A program made the translations under genes and the position numbers. 64,000 bases of DNA from Eutreptiella sp. 'Long Island Sound 2002' (taxonomy: Eukaryota > Euglenozoa > Euglenophyceae > Eutreptiales > Eutreptiaceae): positions 20,035,348 through 20,099,347 of the forward strand of contig OZ038378.1 of NCBI GenBank assembly GCA_964036045.1. Direction: 5' to 3'. The notes beneath the pieces are model-generated. The model did not search any database, had not been told where the DNA came from, and was given only the letters and a program-made list of their open reading frames with translations. Shown piece after piece: positions 1-12,720 of the stretch. Each line of letters opens with the position of its first letter. Positions within the stretch are counted from its first letter, which is position 1.

Positions 1-58
1 GGCGGTAGATCCTGGGCGGCGTGGGACATGTGTACCGTCAGGCTCCTCGGGTCCGTGG

Positions 59-1366
59 TTACGTGCCCTTCCCGCATGGACCCAGCCGGTGCCGTGTGTT
101 CCCCGAGCATTGTGGATTCGCTGAACATGGGAACAAACGGCAGCACACCCGGGTCAACACTCCGAGGCGCGTAGGGTGCCTCTGCAGGGCGGCCCATGGG
201 TTTTTCCATGGCGCTCCTGAGGGTCTTAACCCGCTCCACCAGCTCTGCCGCGGCCGGCTTTGCCGGGAGCTCCGGACCCGAGGCGAGGGGCTGTAGCTCC
301 TCAAGCCTTTCAGGCGTCCCGACATGTCCTCCACCAGGTGGAGGAGGCTGTCCACCACTCGCTGCTGCTTCTCCAGGGCCAGCTCCAGATTCTCCCGGTA
401 CCGGTCCTGTTCCGCTCGCAGCTCCTCCATGTCTTTCTCCGCGGCCAACTGGTCATCCAGGATCCCGGCAACGTCCTCCTCTAGACCGTCCTTCGCGTTG
501 ACCAGGCGGTCTAGGCGATGCACGATGGCGTCAATCCCCATCTTCGGGTACTTGCCCATCAGGAACGACACGTGCTCGCAGTGGCACTCAGCATGCTTTC
601 CACCTGATCCGGCGCATCCCGCGGTTCCCGGCGCCTCGGAGTCCTCCGCCATGGGTGTGTCGCCCATGCTATCCCGCGTTGGCTCCGTGTGCCGAGCCAC
701 AGGCGCCGTCCTGGCTCTGGCGGGCCTCTCCAACGCCTCGGCATCATGCTCCAGGCTGGGTTCTGGGGCCGTGTTCGCCCTTGTGGGCGGTCTGGCCGTC
801 TCCTCCGACTCCGAGGGTTGCTCATAAGCTGTCCGATAGCCCTCGGAGTGCTCGGAGTCCCACAGCCTGACCGGGCTGGGGTCCGTATCCATAGCCCCGG
901 CGTCCTCTGCCGCGGGCTTGGGTGACCCGCGCTTCCGGTAGCGCCGGGCCCGTCCTCCACTGCTGCCTGAATGGCAGGCCTCATCAGAATCCTCCGCGGC
1001 AGAGCGGAGGTTGCATGCCTTTCGGCAGCGACGCTCACACATGGAGACCAGGTCCTCCATGTCACGTCCTCCTCTTCCCGAATGTCGTACTTCTCTTCGG
1101 GCTTCAACTTCCGGAGTTCGCCATGCTCTTGAACGTCTCGGTTCTTCTATGGCTCCAAACTCCGGCGTGGTCTCCACCGAGTCCACAATACGCACCCGGG
1201 GCGTACTTGGGCAGGGCTCATAGGGGCCCAAGTCCCCGGGTCGGCGGTAGGTAGGGGCAGCAGGTACGCCTCTGCTACCATAAAGAAGGTCCCTACCAGG
1301 ACCGGTCCCCGCTGTGCCCCTTCCGCCTGTTACCCCTGCTGATTTACTCCGGATCAGTGATTGCAT
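59..1366 (-). CDS. gag-like ORF, probably from a retroelement
   Basis: A 435-codon ORF with no family I recognise. What can be seen is a Cys-rich patch near residues 110-130, a long acidic/Pro/Arg-rich low-complexity stretch, a second Cys/His patch near residue 265, and a strong heptad-like coiled coil at roughly residues 278-355 followed by an Arg/Ser-rich tail. That layout resembles a retroelement Gag, but no zinc knuckle of the CX2CX4HX4C type is present. Near 1060 a neighbouring minus frame reads a charged stretch (KPEEKYDIREEE) that looks more protein-like than the main frame upstream, so a frameshift may have broken the gene there. The start at 1366 is only the first ATG. No pol lies downstream because the window ends. 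Confidence 0.3.
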   Translation of the reverse strand: MQSLIRSKSAGVTGGRGTAGTGPGRDLLYGSRGVPAAPTYRRPGDLGPYEPCPSTPRVRIVDSVETTPEFGAIEEPRRSRAWRTPEVEARREVRHSGRGGRDMEDLVSMCERRCRKACNLRSAAEDSDEACHSGSSGGRARRYRKRGSPKPAAEDAGAMDTDPSPVRLWDSEHSEGYRTAYEQPSESEETARPPTRANTAPEPSLEHDAEALERPARARTAPVARHTEPTRDSMGDTPMAEDSEAPGTAGCAGSGGKHAECHCEHVSFLMGKYPKMGIDAIVHRLDRLVNAKDGLEEDVAGILDDQLAAEKDMEELRAEQDRYRENLELALEKQQRVVDSLLHLVEDMSGRLKGLRSYSPSPRVRSSRQSRPRQSWWSGLRPSGAPWKNPWAALQRHPTRLGVLTRVCCRLFPCSANPQCSGNTRHRLGPCGKGT

Positions 1367-3638
1367 TCCTCAAATTCCAAAGGGTCCAAAGTCCAAAAAT
1401 ATAGAAAATAAAATCCTCCTTCAACCCTGAAACAGCAACCAGATCCCACAAATACAGCAATAACCCAATCCACAATCCAATCCACACTGCGGGCTTCCGT
1501 TCAGCACACCGGTCGTCCCACGGTGGCGGGCATGTACAAGAAATGCACCAAAGAAGAAAGCCCTGAAATTGGCATATGAACACAAATAAAGCAGAGTTGG
1601 GGAAAGAGGTAAACATACACATTCACAGCCATAAACCCCTCATTCCCTGGACTCAAGACCTTCCCTTGACTCACCAACATATTGCCCTGAACCAGGTCAA
1701 ATGAGATGGCTGAATGCCATGTGTCAAAAGTCACTGCATAAACCCCAAAACTGTGTTCACTCCCAAGCCTCTAAATCCTAGCTCAATAGGGGAGGTGGCG
1801 TGTCATGGCCTAGAGTGGCACTCGGGACCATGCCCTACCCTGACATAACCTTGGTTGGACTTGGAGTCGAATGGGCTTGGAGAACTGCCCCATGATGTTG
1901 ACCTCACAACATGGCAAAATCAGGCAAATCACACCATTATGCCCAAAAGTCAATTATATACTCAAAAATGCATACGGTAAATATCCAAATGCTCCATGCA
2001 TGTGTCAAACCGGAAAGTAATGTACAAGGGTGATATAGACCAAAGGTCCATGCCCAAGAATATCCCATCATTGGCTCCGAAGCCTCTCCGGTTATGTACA
2101 TGGCATGCTTCACAAGTCAGCTCATGAGTTTGAGACCTAATTTTGTGAGGCCTCGTGTGCCAAGCCAGAGTGACCACGTGATCCGGCATATGGTGAGGTG
2201 CAACACCGAAGCATATGCCAACATATAAGCAACATACCATAGTTCACAGATCTCTAGGCACTTTACTGTTAGCCGACCAGTTGAGCACATAAAACACAAA
2301 AATGATCAAAAATTGAGGTCAAAAACATGAAAATATGTCCAAATACAAAGTTGTCATGATAGTATATCTCTACGCTCACCCATGATCTCCGCACATGGTT
2401 CAATATACAAATGATTGGAACCATTTGCGAACAATTCCCCCACTTGGATCCCCAATCGGGCGCATGGAGATACCTTCGCCACCCATATCTACATGCCCCA
2501 TGAAAATGGGAGTGCACTCATGGATCTCTTTGCCAAACATATCATGAGCAATACATACGCGGTAGACTTAGTCTAGCGCTTTGAATTCCACAATTGGGAC
2601 ATGGGCAAAGCCCTTGTCACGTGTGGCTCTCCATCTCTTCGGCCACACGAAGATATATAACATGGGCGTGAGCATATCGAAACACATACCATGCATATAA
2701 CACATACCCTCAAAAGTGGCTCCCACCACGATATGCCATGCCCCTCCATGGACATAACTTCACGTTAAAAATGCGTAGGAACCCAAGGAAAGTATCTATG
2801 CAACCCCAACACTCATGCGGTACACTCGAAAGTCGCATTAAAATATTCGGTTGCACGGTCCAAGAGTTATATATCACTTTATACCCTCTTGACCATTATC
2901 CCTTGCTACACCGGGCATGTGTACACACCAAAGGCGTTTGATGCTTCCTAAATTAAGTTGAGACCAAGGCGCTTGCAACGCAACCTTCCTTATTCTCTTT
3001 CCTCACACTCGCTCGTAGATATGGCCCTTCAAAGTGGTCCCACCATTCACTTTTGTTTCCCTTATATCTCCAAGTCAAATGGGTGGCAAGTATAAGGGAA
3101 ACCTGATTTGGGCATAGGGAAAAGAGTATGACCACTCGAAGAAGACCAAATCAAGTGCGGCGATGTCGAAGTCGAAAATCCGATTTCGACATCGCGAAAA
3201 ATTCAGAATAAAATTTCGAGTGCATATTTAGAAAATTGCGGAAGCAACGAACCCTTTACTGATGAAATCTGACCCTTGATCGGAGTTTCCGCCAAAATAT
3301 CTGGAAATAACAGTTAACCAATCGGTTAACGCAAAATCGCGAGCCAACTGACAGTCGCCGATACATTGACCATCAGAACGAAAGGCTGAAAAATTACGGA
3401 AACATTATGATAATAAAACCCTGTTGATTCCTGATATTCTGATATATAAAACTCCGCTGGCGGCGCCTCGGTACTGAATATGGCCGCTCATAGCCGGAAT
3501 GGCCAAACCTATCACACTATCACATCGGGTTAGGTCAGGTGGATGGGAGAGTATGATATCAGCCAATGGCGGCTTGCCGGCACATAGATACACACCCCAA
3601 GTGACACCAAGATGGCCACGGGGGTCCGAACCGGCTTC
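1367..3638. other. AT-rich non-coding stretch, possible LTR/UTR
   Basis: No ORF of substance on either strand. Read on the minus strand, 2430-2445 gives AAGTGGGGGAATTGTT, which resembles the polypurine tract plus LTR start of many Ty1/copia elements. No matching second LTR or primer-binding site was found, so this is only a hint. 3140-3640 is a different, AT-rich spacer leading into the minisatellite. Confidence 0.3.
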
Positions 3639-3639
3639 A

Positions 3640-6600
3640 CTACACCACTTTACACGGGCCTTACACCACTTTGCACGGACCCTACACCACTTTACACGGA
3701 CCTTACACCACTTTACACGGGCCTTACACCACTTTACACGGGCCTTACACCACTTTACACGGGCCTTACACCACTTTACACGGGCCTTACACCACTTTAC
3801 ACGGGCCCTACACCACTTACACGGGCCTTACACCACTTTACACGTGCCTTACACCACTTTACACCGGCCTTACACCACTTTACACGGGCCTTACACCACT
3901 TTACACAGACCTTACACCACTTTACACGGGCCTTACACCACTTTGCACGGACCTTACACCACTTTACACGGACCTGACACCACTTTACACGGGCCTTACA
4001 CCACGTTACACGGGCCTTACACCACTTTACACGGGCCTTACACCACTTTACACGGGCCTTGCACAACTTTACACGGGCCCTACACCACTTACACGGGCCT
4101 TACACCACTTTACACGGGCCTTACACCACTTTACACCGGCCTTACACCACTTTACACGGGCCTTACGCCACTTTACACGGACCTTACACCACTTTACACG
4201 GGCCTTACGCCACTTTACACGGGCCTTACACCACTTTGCACGGACCTTACACCACTTTGCACGGACCTGACACCACTTTACACGGGCCTTACACCACTTT
4301 ACACGCGCTTTACACCACTTTACACGGGCCTTCCGCCACTTTGCACGGACCTTACACCACTTTACACGGACCTTACACCACTTGACACGGACCTTACACC
4401 ACTTGACACGGGCCTTACACAACTTTACACGGGCCTTACACCACTTTACACCGGCCTTACACCACTTTACATGGGCCTTACACCACTTTACACGGGCCTT
4501 GCACCACTTTACACGGGCCTTCCGCCACTTTACACGGGCCTTACACCACTTTACACGGGCCCTACACCACTTACACTCGCCTTACACCACTTTACACGGG
4601 CCTTACACCACTTTACACAGGCCTTACACCACTTTACACGGGCCTTACACCACTTTACACGGGCCTTACACCACTTTACACGGCCCTTACACCACTTTAC
4701 ACGGACCATACACCACTTTACAAGGGCCTTACACCACTTTACACGGGCCTTACACCACTTTACACGGGCCCTACACCACTTTTCACGGGCCTTACACCAC
4801 TTTACACGGGCCTTATACCACTTTACACGGGCCTGACACCACTTTGCACGGACCTTACACCACTTTACACGGACCTGACACCACTTTACACGGGCTTTAC
4901 ACCACTTTACACGGACCTTACACCACTTTACACGGGCCTTACACCACTTTACTCGGGCCTTACACCACTTTACTCGGGCCTTACACCACTTTACACGGGC
5001 CTTACACCACTTTACTCGGGCCTTACACCACTTTACACGGGCCTTACACCACTTTACTCGGGCCTTACACCACTTTACTCGGGCCTTACACCACTTTACA
5101 CGGGCCTTACACCACTTTACTCGGGCCTTACACCACTTTACACGGGCCTTACACCACTTTACTCGGGCCTTATACCACTTTACACGGGCCTGACACCACT
5201 TTGCACGGACCTTACACCACTTTACACGGACCTGACACCACTTTACACGGGCTTTACACCACTTTACACGGACCTTACACCACTTTACACGGGCCTTACA
5301 CCACTTTACACGGGCCTTACACCACTTCGCACGGACCTTACACGACTTTACACGGACCTTACACCACTTTATACGGGCCTGACCCCACTTTACACGGGCC
5401 TTCTGCCACTTTACACGGGCCTTACACCACTTTACGCGGGCCTTACACCACTTTACACGGGCCTTACACCACTTTACACGGTCCTTACACCACTCTACAC
5501 GGGCCTTACACCACTTTACACGGTCCTGACACCACTTTACACGGGCCTTACACGACTTTACACGGGCCTTACACCACTTTACACGGGCCTTACACCACTT
5601 TACACGGGCCTTACACCACTTACACGGGCCTTACACCACTTTACACGGGCCCTACACCACTTACACTCACCTTACACCACTTTACACGGACCTTACACCA
5701 CTTTACACGGACCTGACACCTCTTTACACGGGCCTTACACCAGTTTACACGGGCCTTACACCACTTTGCACGGACCTTACACGACTTTACACGGACCTGA
5801 CACCACTTTACACGGGCCTTCCACCACTTTACACGGGCCTTACCCCACTTTACACGGGCCTTACACCACTTTACACGGGCCTTACACCACTTTACACGGG
5901 CCTTACACCACTTTACACGGTCCTTACACCACTCTACACGGGTCTTACACCACTTTACACGGGCCTTACACCACCTTACACAGGCCTTACACCACTTTAC
6001 ACGGGCCTTACACCACTTTAGACGTGCCTTACACCACTTTACACGGGCCTTACACCACTTTACACGGGCCTTACACCACTTTGCACGGACCTTACACCAC
6101 TTTACACGGGCCTTACACCACTTCACACCGGCCTTAAACCACTTTACACAGACCTTACACCACTTTACACGGGCCTTACCCCACTTTACACGAGCCTTAC
6201 ACCACTTTACACGGGCCTTACACCACTTTACACGGGCCTTACCCCACTTTACACGGGCCTTACACCACTTTACACGGGCCTTACACCACTCTACACGTGC
6301 CTTACACCACTTTGCACGGGCCTTACACCACTTTACAGGGGCCTTACACCACTTTACACGGGCCTTACACCACTTTACAGGGGCCTTACACCACTTTACA
6401 CGGGCCTTACACCACTTTGCACGTGTCTTACACCACTTTACACGGGCCTTCCACCACTTTGCACGGGCCTTACACCACTTTGCACGGACCTTACACGACT
6501 TTACACGGACCTTACACCACTTTACACGGGCCTTAAACCACTTTACACGGGCCTTACCCCACTTTACACGGGCCTTACACCACTTTACACGGGCCTTACA

Positions 6601-6652
6601 CCACTTTACACGGGCCTTACACCACTTTACACGGGCCTTACACCACTTTACG
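3640..6652. repeat. 21-bp minisatellite array, about 3 kb
   Basis: More than 140 tandem copies of a 21-bp unit, consensus CCTTACACCACTTTACACGGG. Recurrent point variants (TTTGCACGGAC, CTTTACTCGGG, TTACACTCG) occur in runs, which points to higher-order duplication, for example the alternating ACTCGGG/ACACGGG block at 4950-5170. Because 21 is a multiple of 3 and the unit lacks stops in several frames, long artefactual ORFs (HHFTRAL, TPLYTGL, WCKARVK repeats) run through it on both strands. A few 20-bp units shift the phase. Confidence 0.97.
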
Positions 6653-6758
6653 CTGCCGTACCCGATGCAAATAGCAGTTGGATCGAAATAAGGGGACACC
6701 CAGAGGGATGGCTATTGCCCATGAGGGTAGGCCCCCGTGCTTGACATAAAGACACCAT

Positions 6759-7046
6759 TGTTATGGCTTCCAACAGCAGCAGCGCAGCAGCGCGCAAGTC
6801 GCAAGTCGCAATTGCAATCGCACTGCAGTCTGTGAATAATAAAGAGGCACCGAATGCCAACTGTGAATGAGCGCTGTAAGATACTTCAATCTCTGAACAG
6901 GGTTTATGTCTTCGAGATCGTGTTATTATTGGTGCCCCGTCTAAAGATCCTGCGAGGTTTGTCGATTTGGGATTTTGGATTTCGGATTTTGAGGAACAAA
7001 CAGGCACAGGAGTAAAAGTCGAGTTCCCAAGAAACAAACCACAACA
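6759..7046 (+). repeat. 5' LTR of Ty3/gypsy element 1
   Basis: 288 bp, TGTTATGG...CCACAACA. Hand alignment to 21223-21510 shows about 15 substitutions and no length change, roughly 95% identity. The internal region begins at 7047; no standard initiator-Met primer-binding site is obvious right after it. Confidence 0.93.
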
Positions 7047-7129
7047 AGTGGTGGCCAGCTAGGTGGCGGGGAGATCAATTTCGAGCTCAATCTTCGACGC
7101 CGTCAACTTGATTTGGATTTCGGTCTACA

Positions 7130-8787
7130 ATGGAGCGGTCCTTAGACGATGCAGCTATGCTGCACTTCATCAGAGACAGTCTGTTTCGAAGTGATTCACC
7201 CTTGCATCACGAATTTTCGCTTTCGTTAGAAAAGTTCATTGCAGAGTGCATCGCAAGTCGAGAAAGTGAGTGGTTTCCATGTCTCTCTCGTGATCTTCAC
7301 AGCTGTCCGCAGAAGCTTGCAGATACTCAAGCCAAAGTTATCGAATTGGAACAACGCATCGATGCATTGCAGGCAACAGCACCAAGTGCTACTGCAACAA
7401 CTGGTCAGCGAGTCGACGCTTTGCAGTCCTCGACAGAAAATGCAACTCAAGCTGCAGCAAACGAACTTCGACGCGTAGAGCATGAATTGTCGCAATGTTA
7501 TGCCTTGCTCAACAAGTTTGTACGAACTTCGAGTCAACCACCTTCGAACAACATCCAGATTTCCACAACCACAACCACAGCCCCATCAACAACCACCGCC
7601 TTCTTCGAATCAACCGCTGTATGCACCGCCGAGCAGCTCACCTCACCCTCCACAACAACCACCTCCACATCCACCTGCCTTCGAACCACACCCAGCACAT
7701 CAGTTCGCAGTCCAACGTGCTCCTACGCAAGAGATTTGGGGTCGCCGTGTCGAGCGCTTGAACAAACTGGTCAAGAGGTTCTCTGGAAGACTTGGATGTG
7801 GAGAGTTTCGAACATGGAAGGAGGATTTGTTACGAGCCTTCACCCTGTCGGATATCACCCCAGCCGTCGATCAGGCGACAACCATTTCATTCCTCCTCGA
7901 TGGTGATGCTGCCGAGTATTATCATAGCTTGACGAAGGCTGTACAGGATGACTGGTTCGAGCTGATGCGTGTGTTAGGCCAACGTTTCGACTGCATATCC
8001 CATGAGCCAGTGTATTTGTCGAGGATGTTGAGCTTGAAAGAGAGCGAGTTCCCTCGACATGCAGATTACGTTCGGGATTTTCATACTTGCATCATCAAGT
8101 CGAAGGTTAACACCAGTGACCTCCAGATGGGTTACCTCGTCAACTCTCGATTTGTTGAAGGTTTGTCGAATGACGCTGTTCGTCGGCAGTACATCGTTGA
8201 AGTCCGTTCGAGATGGCGTTCTAATAGGCCATTTGGATTCGATACCTTGGTAGAGACCATCGCGGAAGCCTACATTGCGGCTGGGTATCAGCTAGAAGAG
8301 GTACAAAACACATCGAGAACGACATTAGATCACACCCTGGGTCCTGCAGTGTCAAGACCTCTCCCTGCCTATGATGGTTCCACCTACTTCGACTTCCACA
8401 TTCCCATCCAACCCTATGCCAACGCCACACGTCAACCCCATGCCCACTCCATCTGCTGCGCCCACGGCTTCGACCGTGGCAGAGCCGATGAACCTCGATG
8501 CAATTGGCAAGCTCCGAGAAGAGCTACATGCCTACATTGGTGAACGTCATAATGAACGGTTCGGACGCCAAGATGGTGGACGCCAAGATGGTCGAGAAAG
8601 TAGGCGTTGCTACAATTGTGGTGAACAAGGCCACTTGGCCCGTGACTGTCCAAAAGGTCGACCGCCATCCCGAGGACGAGAACGTCGGGAATCAAGGTCG
8701 AACACACCGAGACGAGATCAAAGTCGAGACAGCAAGGGACGGTTTCGATCCCGCTACAAGAGCAGAGAAAGGCCTACAACGGCCTAG
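7130..8787 (+). pseudogene. gag: gag of Ty3/gypsy element 1, frameshifted
   Basis: Structural protein of the retrotransposon particle, spread over three frames. The N-terminus (from ATG 7130) has a coiled coil around residues 60-125. The reading then moves, near 7540, to the frame carrying a Pro/Gln-rich linker and the capsid-like helical domain (about 7720-8340, with W-K-E-D-L-L and EYYHSLTKAVQDDWF). It moves again near 8370 to the frame with a canonical CX2CX4HX4C zinc knuckle (CYNCGEQGHLARDC, 8608-8649) and a basic RGRERR tail ending at 8787. The first two shifts look like indel decay. The last one, zinc knuckle into the overlapping protease frame from about 8700, could be a natural gag-pol frameshift. 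Confidence 0.8.
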
Positions 8788-10364
8788 AAAACAATTCCGA
8801 AGACCTGGTGGCGGACATCTTCGAGAAGAGCTGGACACCACCACCAGCACCGATAAACCCGAAAAGAATTCGACACTTGGAGGTGTCAATGTCAAAGGAA
8901 CCGAACCTGAGCATGCGTCTCTGTTCACGGTTCGAGGGCGCATTTGCGCATGTCGTGAAGACTCCTTTGACTCCAGCGTGGACCTGTTGGTCGACTGCGG
9001 AGCGACCAGCGACTTTATGTCGATGCAAACTGCAAAGAGGGCGCAACTTCCCCTCTATAAACTGAGAAACCCTGGACAAGTCTTGACAGCCGGAGGTGTC
9101 CAAGTCGAAGTACGGTACTACACGAGAGCTTATGTTCGAGTTGGAGAGCTTGTATTTCGTCATCACTTCAAGGTCTTAGGGATTTTGCCGGATGTAGTAC
9201 TTGGACTACCATGGCTTCGAAGCTACAATCCAACTGTCAACTGGAAGAAACGGTACGCCGACATCCAACATGGTTCGAATTCGTACCGGTTATCTTTTGG
9301 CGAATCAAGGCATTCCACCCAGCTACAGTTTAAAGCTGCTTCGAAGTTGGACCTTCTTTCGATACTTTCATCTAGTTCCTCAAAAGCGAGTCCGGTTGGG
9401 AATCCTACCCCACATGCCAGAGAACACCTTGACCTACACTCGTCGACACACGTTCAGCGCGGTACTGACATGTACGATGAGTCCGAAACGGAGGATGGTA
9501 TCACCGATGAGGAGTGCAGCGATATGGAGATTGAGTACATTTCGTTGCCGAAACTCAAAAGAGAGATCCGTCGATCCGATCTCACGGGAGATCAAGTATT
9601 TCTGCGCTGCATGCCTCGAGCAGCAGTGCCGGTCGATCAAATGTATAAGTTGCAAGCCAGTGATGGCAATGATCACGGGCTTGACCCCATTCGACGCAAA
9701 CTGCCGAACCGATTACACAAGTGGGCGGACCTCTACGACCGGGAGAAAGCGGATTATGGAGACCTACCTCCGTATCGACCTGGAAGAGATCAACGAATAC
9801 GCCTCGATTCGGAAGACAATCCACCGTGGGTACACCCTTCCACAATGGACCCAAGCCAACTAGATGAACTTCGACGACAGTTGGACAAGTTACATCGATC
9901 TGGTCGGATCAGACCATCCTCGAGTCCATACGGAGTGGGTTGCCTACTGGTGAAGAAAGCGAATGGTAAATGGCGCATGTGCGTCGACTACCAAGTGTTG
10001 AATACGCGGACTGTACGAGATCGGTGTCCTTTGCCATCGATCCAATCCATCTTGAGTACACTGGAGGGTTCCACCGTATTCTCGAAGATCGACCTTGTTA
10101 GTGGGTTCCACCAGATCCGAATCCAAGACGAAGATATCGAGAAAACCGCCTTCAACACACAGTTTGGCGCCTTCGAGTGGGTTGTTATGCCCTTTGGCGT
10201 TTGTAATGCGCCATCAACGTTCCAACGCGTCGTGAATGATGTCCTTCGGGACCACCTGGAGATCTTTGTATGTGTGTACATCGACGACATCCTCGTCTTC
10301 TTGAAGGATGCGGATGAACACCAACGACATCTCGATTTGGTACATGAACTACTCCGTAAACACC
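8498..10364 (+). pseudogene. pol: pol part 1: aspartic protease and RT (element 1)
   Basis: Overlaps the gag 3' end in another frame. The protease active site is near 8989-9015, reading LLVDCGATSDF, with Cys in place of the usual Thr/Ser. The RT begins near 9760; motif A is KIDLVSGFHQI, motif B is MPFGVCNAPSTFQRV and the catalytic box is VYIDDILVF (codons at 10277-10288), all intact and typical of Ty3/gypsy. The reading frame runs into foreign DNA at 10365; the last native residues are LRKH. It resumes in phase at 11110 after the duplicated target. Function is reverse transcription of the element RNA in cytoplasmic particles, inferred from the family. Confidence 0.9.
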
Positions 10365-11093
10365 GTAAACGCCGGGACCGCGCGAGGTGCGCACGCCACA
10401 CCACCCAGGGGAGAGGGGAGCGGACGCCGCGGGAGCGCGAGCGCACACACACGCAAAGGGCACGCGGGGACTACCAGAAGCGCAACCGGACCGAGCTCGC
10501 GGAACGCACAGACCGCGTGGAATGGCGTACCAGCGGGCGAGGGTAAGGGACACCCGGACGGGACGGCCCGCCACACGCAGCGCGGGACACGCGGGTCGGG
10601 AAGGGGGAAACGGGAGAGACACAACACCAGGTACCGGCCCGAGCCCCCCAAACCGGCCGCGAGCGCCGCGCACACACGGACGGGGCACTGCACCCGCAGG
10701 CAGTAGTGGCGCACTGCGCCACGCCCCAACCCCTAGGCTAGGCAGCCTCCGCGCCAGCCCAAGGGGGTCCCACTGGCGACAAGCCAGTAGCACGGGCCCG
10801 GCGGCGCCGGCGCCCCGTGCGACCACGCATTAGGGGGGCGACACGTTGGGTAAGCGCCCGCAGCCACGGCTGCGAATTGATGCACTGACCGGGGAGTGGC
10901 GAAACGGGGAAGCCGGGGAGGGACGGGGCTCCGAGCCCTGTGAACCCGGGGGACTCCGCCACCAGGCAGGAGGTGCGTCTTGGAGGGCCCCCCAGTAGGA
11001 TCCGGTGGGGAGGATATCACCTGGCCCGACCAGGTGGCCCCCCGGGGCCAAAAGGCGTCTAGTACCCGCAAAATCAAACCTCAAACCTCAAAC
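10365..11093. mobile_element. 729-bp GC-rich non-coding insertion with 16-bp target duplication
   Basis: Flanked by identical 16-bp copies of CTACTCCGTAAACACC (10349-10364 and 11094-11109) that belong to the host pol. One end carries a short tandem repeat (ATCAAACCTCAAACCTCAAAC, unit CTCAAAC), the sort of tail left by target-primed reverse transcription; a long, variable-length target duplication fits the same process. The body is very GC-rich with no convincing ORF. It is probably a non-autonomous retroposon (SINE-like), although I see no clear polymerase III A/B boxes. Confidence 0.8.
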
Positions 11094-12219
11094 CTACTCC
11101 GTAAACACCAGCTCTTTCCCTGCATCGATAAATCCACATTCTTCCAGAGTCGAGTACCCTTCTGTGGATACATCATCGACAAAGATGGAGTACACATGGA
11201 CCCCGAAAAGATCAAGGTCATTCGAGGTTGGCCTCCGCCAATTACGGTTCATGAAGTTCGACAATTCATTGGAATGTGTGGATTTTACCAGCAGTTTGTC
11301 GAAGGGTTCCAAGCTGTCGCAGCCCCTCTGACCGCGATGTTTAAGTCAGACTTCGAGTGCGAATGGACAGCTGTCCATCACGCTTCCTTCGACAAGCTGA
11401 AGCAGGCGATGATCAATGCGACACATCTCAGTGCTATCCACCCTCGATAGCCATATCACCTGTACACAGACGCTTCGAAAGACTGCGTGGGTGCTACGCT
11501 GGCGCAACGATGTGCGCATGGAAAGTACAAGGGACATCTTCGACCTATTGCCTTCATGTCGCGGAGAATTCAGCCTGCCAAAACTCGATACCCGATTCGA
11601 GAACAGGAGTTGTTGGCCATCGTATTAGCCTTGAAACAATGGTTTCACCTACTTCGAGGACCGCAGCAGGTGCACGTGCACACTGACCACGAAAGTCTTC
11701 GATATCTCAAGACATGTCCTCGACCGCTGACACCACGGCAAGCACGATGGTCCCCATTCCTCGAAGAATACAACCTGACGTTGTGGTACGTACCGGGCCT
11801 CGAGAATCCCGCAGCAGACGCCTGCTCCCGCCTGACTTCGCAACAGTTGATGGATGTCGAAAATGCCACACGTACACGGGCTTTCGCAATTCCCCTGGTC
11901 GAAAATTGGTCTTCACCGGAAGGAGAACCTGTCGATGAGTTCCTACATGTACTCGAAGATTCATTCTCTCATGACGAGGTGTGGCCCCAGCCGTACGACC
12001 ACCTGTACGTTTCGCTTCGAAGCGGACGCTCCGTGGGGAAGGATCTTGACGCTGATGAACTTGCGGAACCAGCCCCCCAATTCCACACTGAACCCGCCGT
12101 CGAACCGGAGGACCTGGAGCCGCTACCATCAGACGCGAGGACTGTCGAGCCGGAGGACCTGGGACTGGAGCCAGTACCATCCGACGAGATCGTGGCTGAG
12201 TATTCACACCAACCAGACA
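11094..12219 (+). pseudogene. pol: pol part 2: RT thumb, RNase H (element 1)
   Basis: Continues part 1 in the same reading frame once the 729-bp insertion is removed. The connection region GYIIDKDGVHMDPEKI and the RQFIGMCGFYQQFVEGF stretch are standard Ty3/gypsy RT thumb sequence. RNase H follows: first acidic residue in HLYTDASKDCVGA (from about 11459), then EQELLAIVLAL and VHTDHESLRYL, ending at GLENPAADACSRL. A TAG at 11448-11450 interrupts the frame just before RNase H. After RNase H comes an acidic, EPEDLEP-repeat spacer. The frame ends artificially in the TIR of the element inserted at 12220. Confidence 0.9.
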
Positions 12220-12243
12220 CTTAGGCGGCTCAAGTTGCATGGT
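12220..12243 (+). repeat. TIR-A left terminal inverted repeat
   Basis: 24 bp, identical to both TIRs of the element at 40230-48388 and differing at two positions from its own partner at 16166-16189. Confidence 0.93.
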
Positions 12244-12417
12244 CAAAAACGAAGGAAAAGGTAGGAAAATGACAGGTTTCCAAAGACATCAAAAAATAGT
12301 TGTTTTGATGGATATTTTAAAAGCGTCGCAAACAAGTATGGCAGATTAACTATTTCTATAAGAATGATGTGTCCCATGGGCGAGACAGGGAAAAGTATTG
12401 TTTGGTGACAATTCTTT

Positions 12418-12719
12418 GCGCGAGGCCTCGCGCAAAGGCGTTCATTTGTGTCAGATTAATGTGCTACAGCACGATGCATTAGGCAGGTTGTCGAAAAATC
12501 GAACCCTGTCGTATTTATACACGTAACTTAGTACAATTCTCATGATTGCGTGATAGAGAGAGATCTATTAACGAATGAACTTCAACTAGTGTGTACCCAA
12601 GAATCTTGAAAAGTATAAATGTTCCGGAACAACCTGCAGTTTCAAGCGCGAGGCCTCGCGCATGGAACGGCGCATGAGAAACATTAAAGTTTCGGTGATC
12701 ATTGCGCGAGGCTTCGCGC
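12418..12719. repeat. three subterminal palindromes of TIR-A
   Basis: The 16-bp perfect palindrome GCGCGAGGCCTCGCGC lies at 12418-12433 and 12646-12661, and a one-mismatch copy (GCTTC centre) at 12704-12719. At 12418 the symmetry extends to 20 bp. They sit 200-500 bp inside the left end, like subterminal transposase-binding or hairpin-forming sites, but that role is inference. 12244-12417 has no ORF. Confidence 0.85.
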
Positions 12720-12720
12720 A

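Noticed and set aside
3640-6652. CRISPR-like array
   Set aside because: No unique spacers: the unit is continuous 21-bp tandem DNA, and the window is eukaryotic.
3499-6699. TPLYTGL/HHFTRAL/WCKARVK repeat proteins
   Set aside because: Direct translation of the 21-bp minisatellite, open on both strands.
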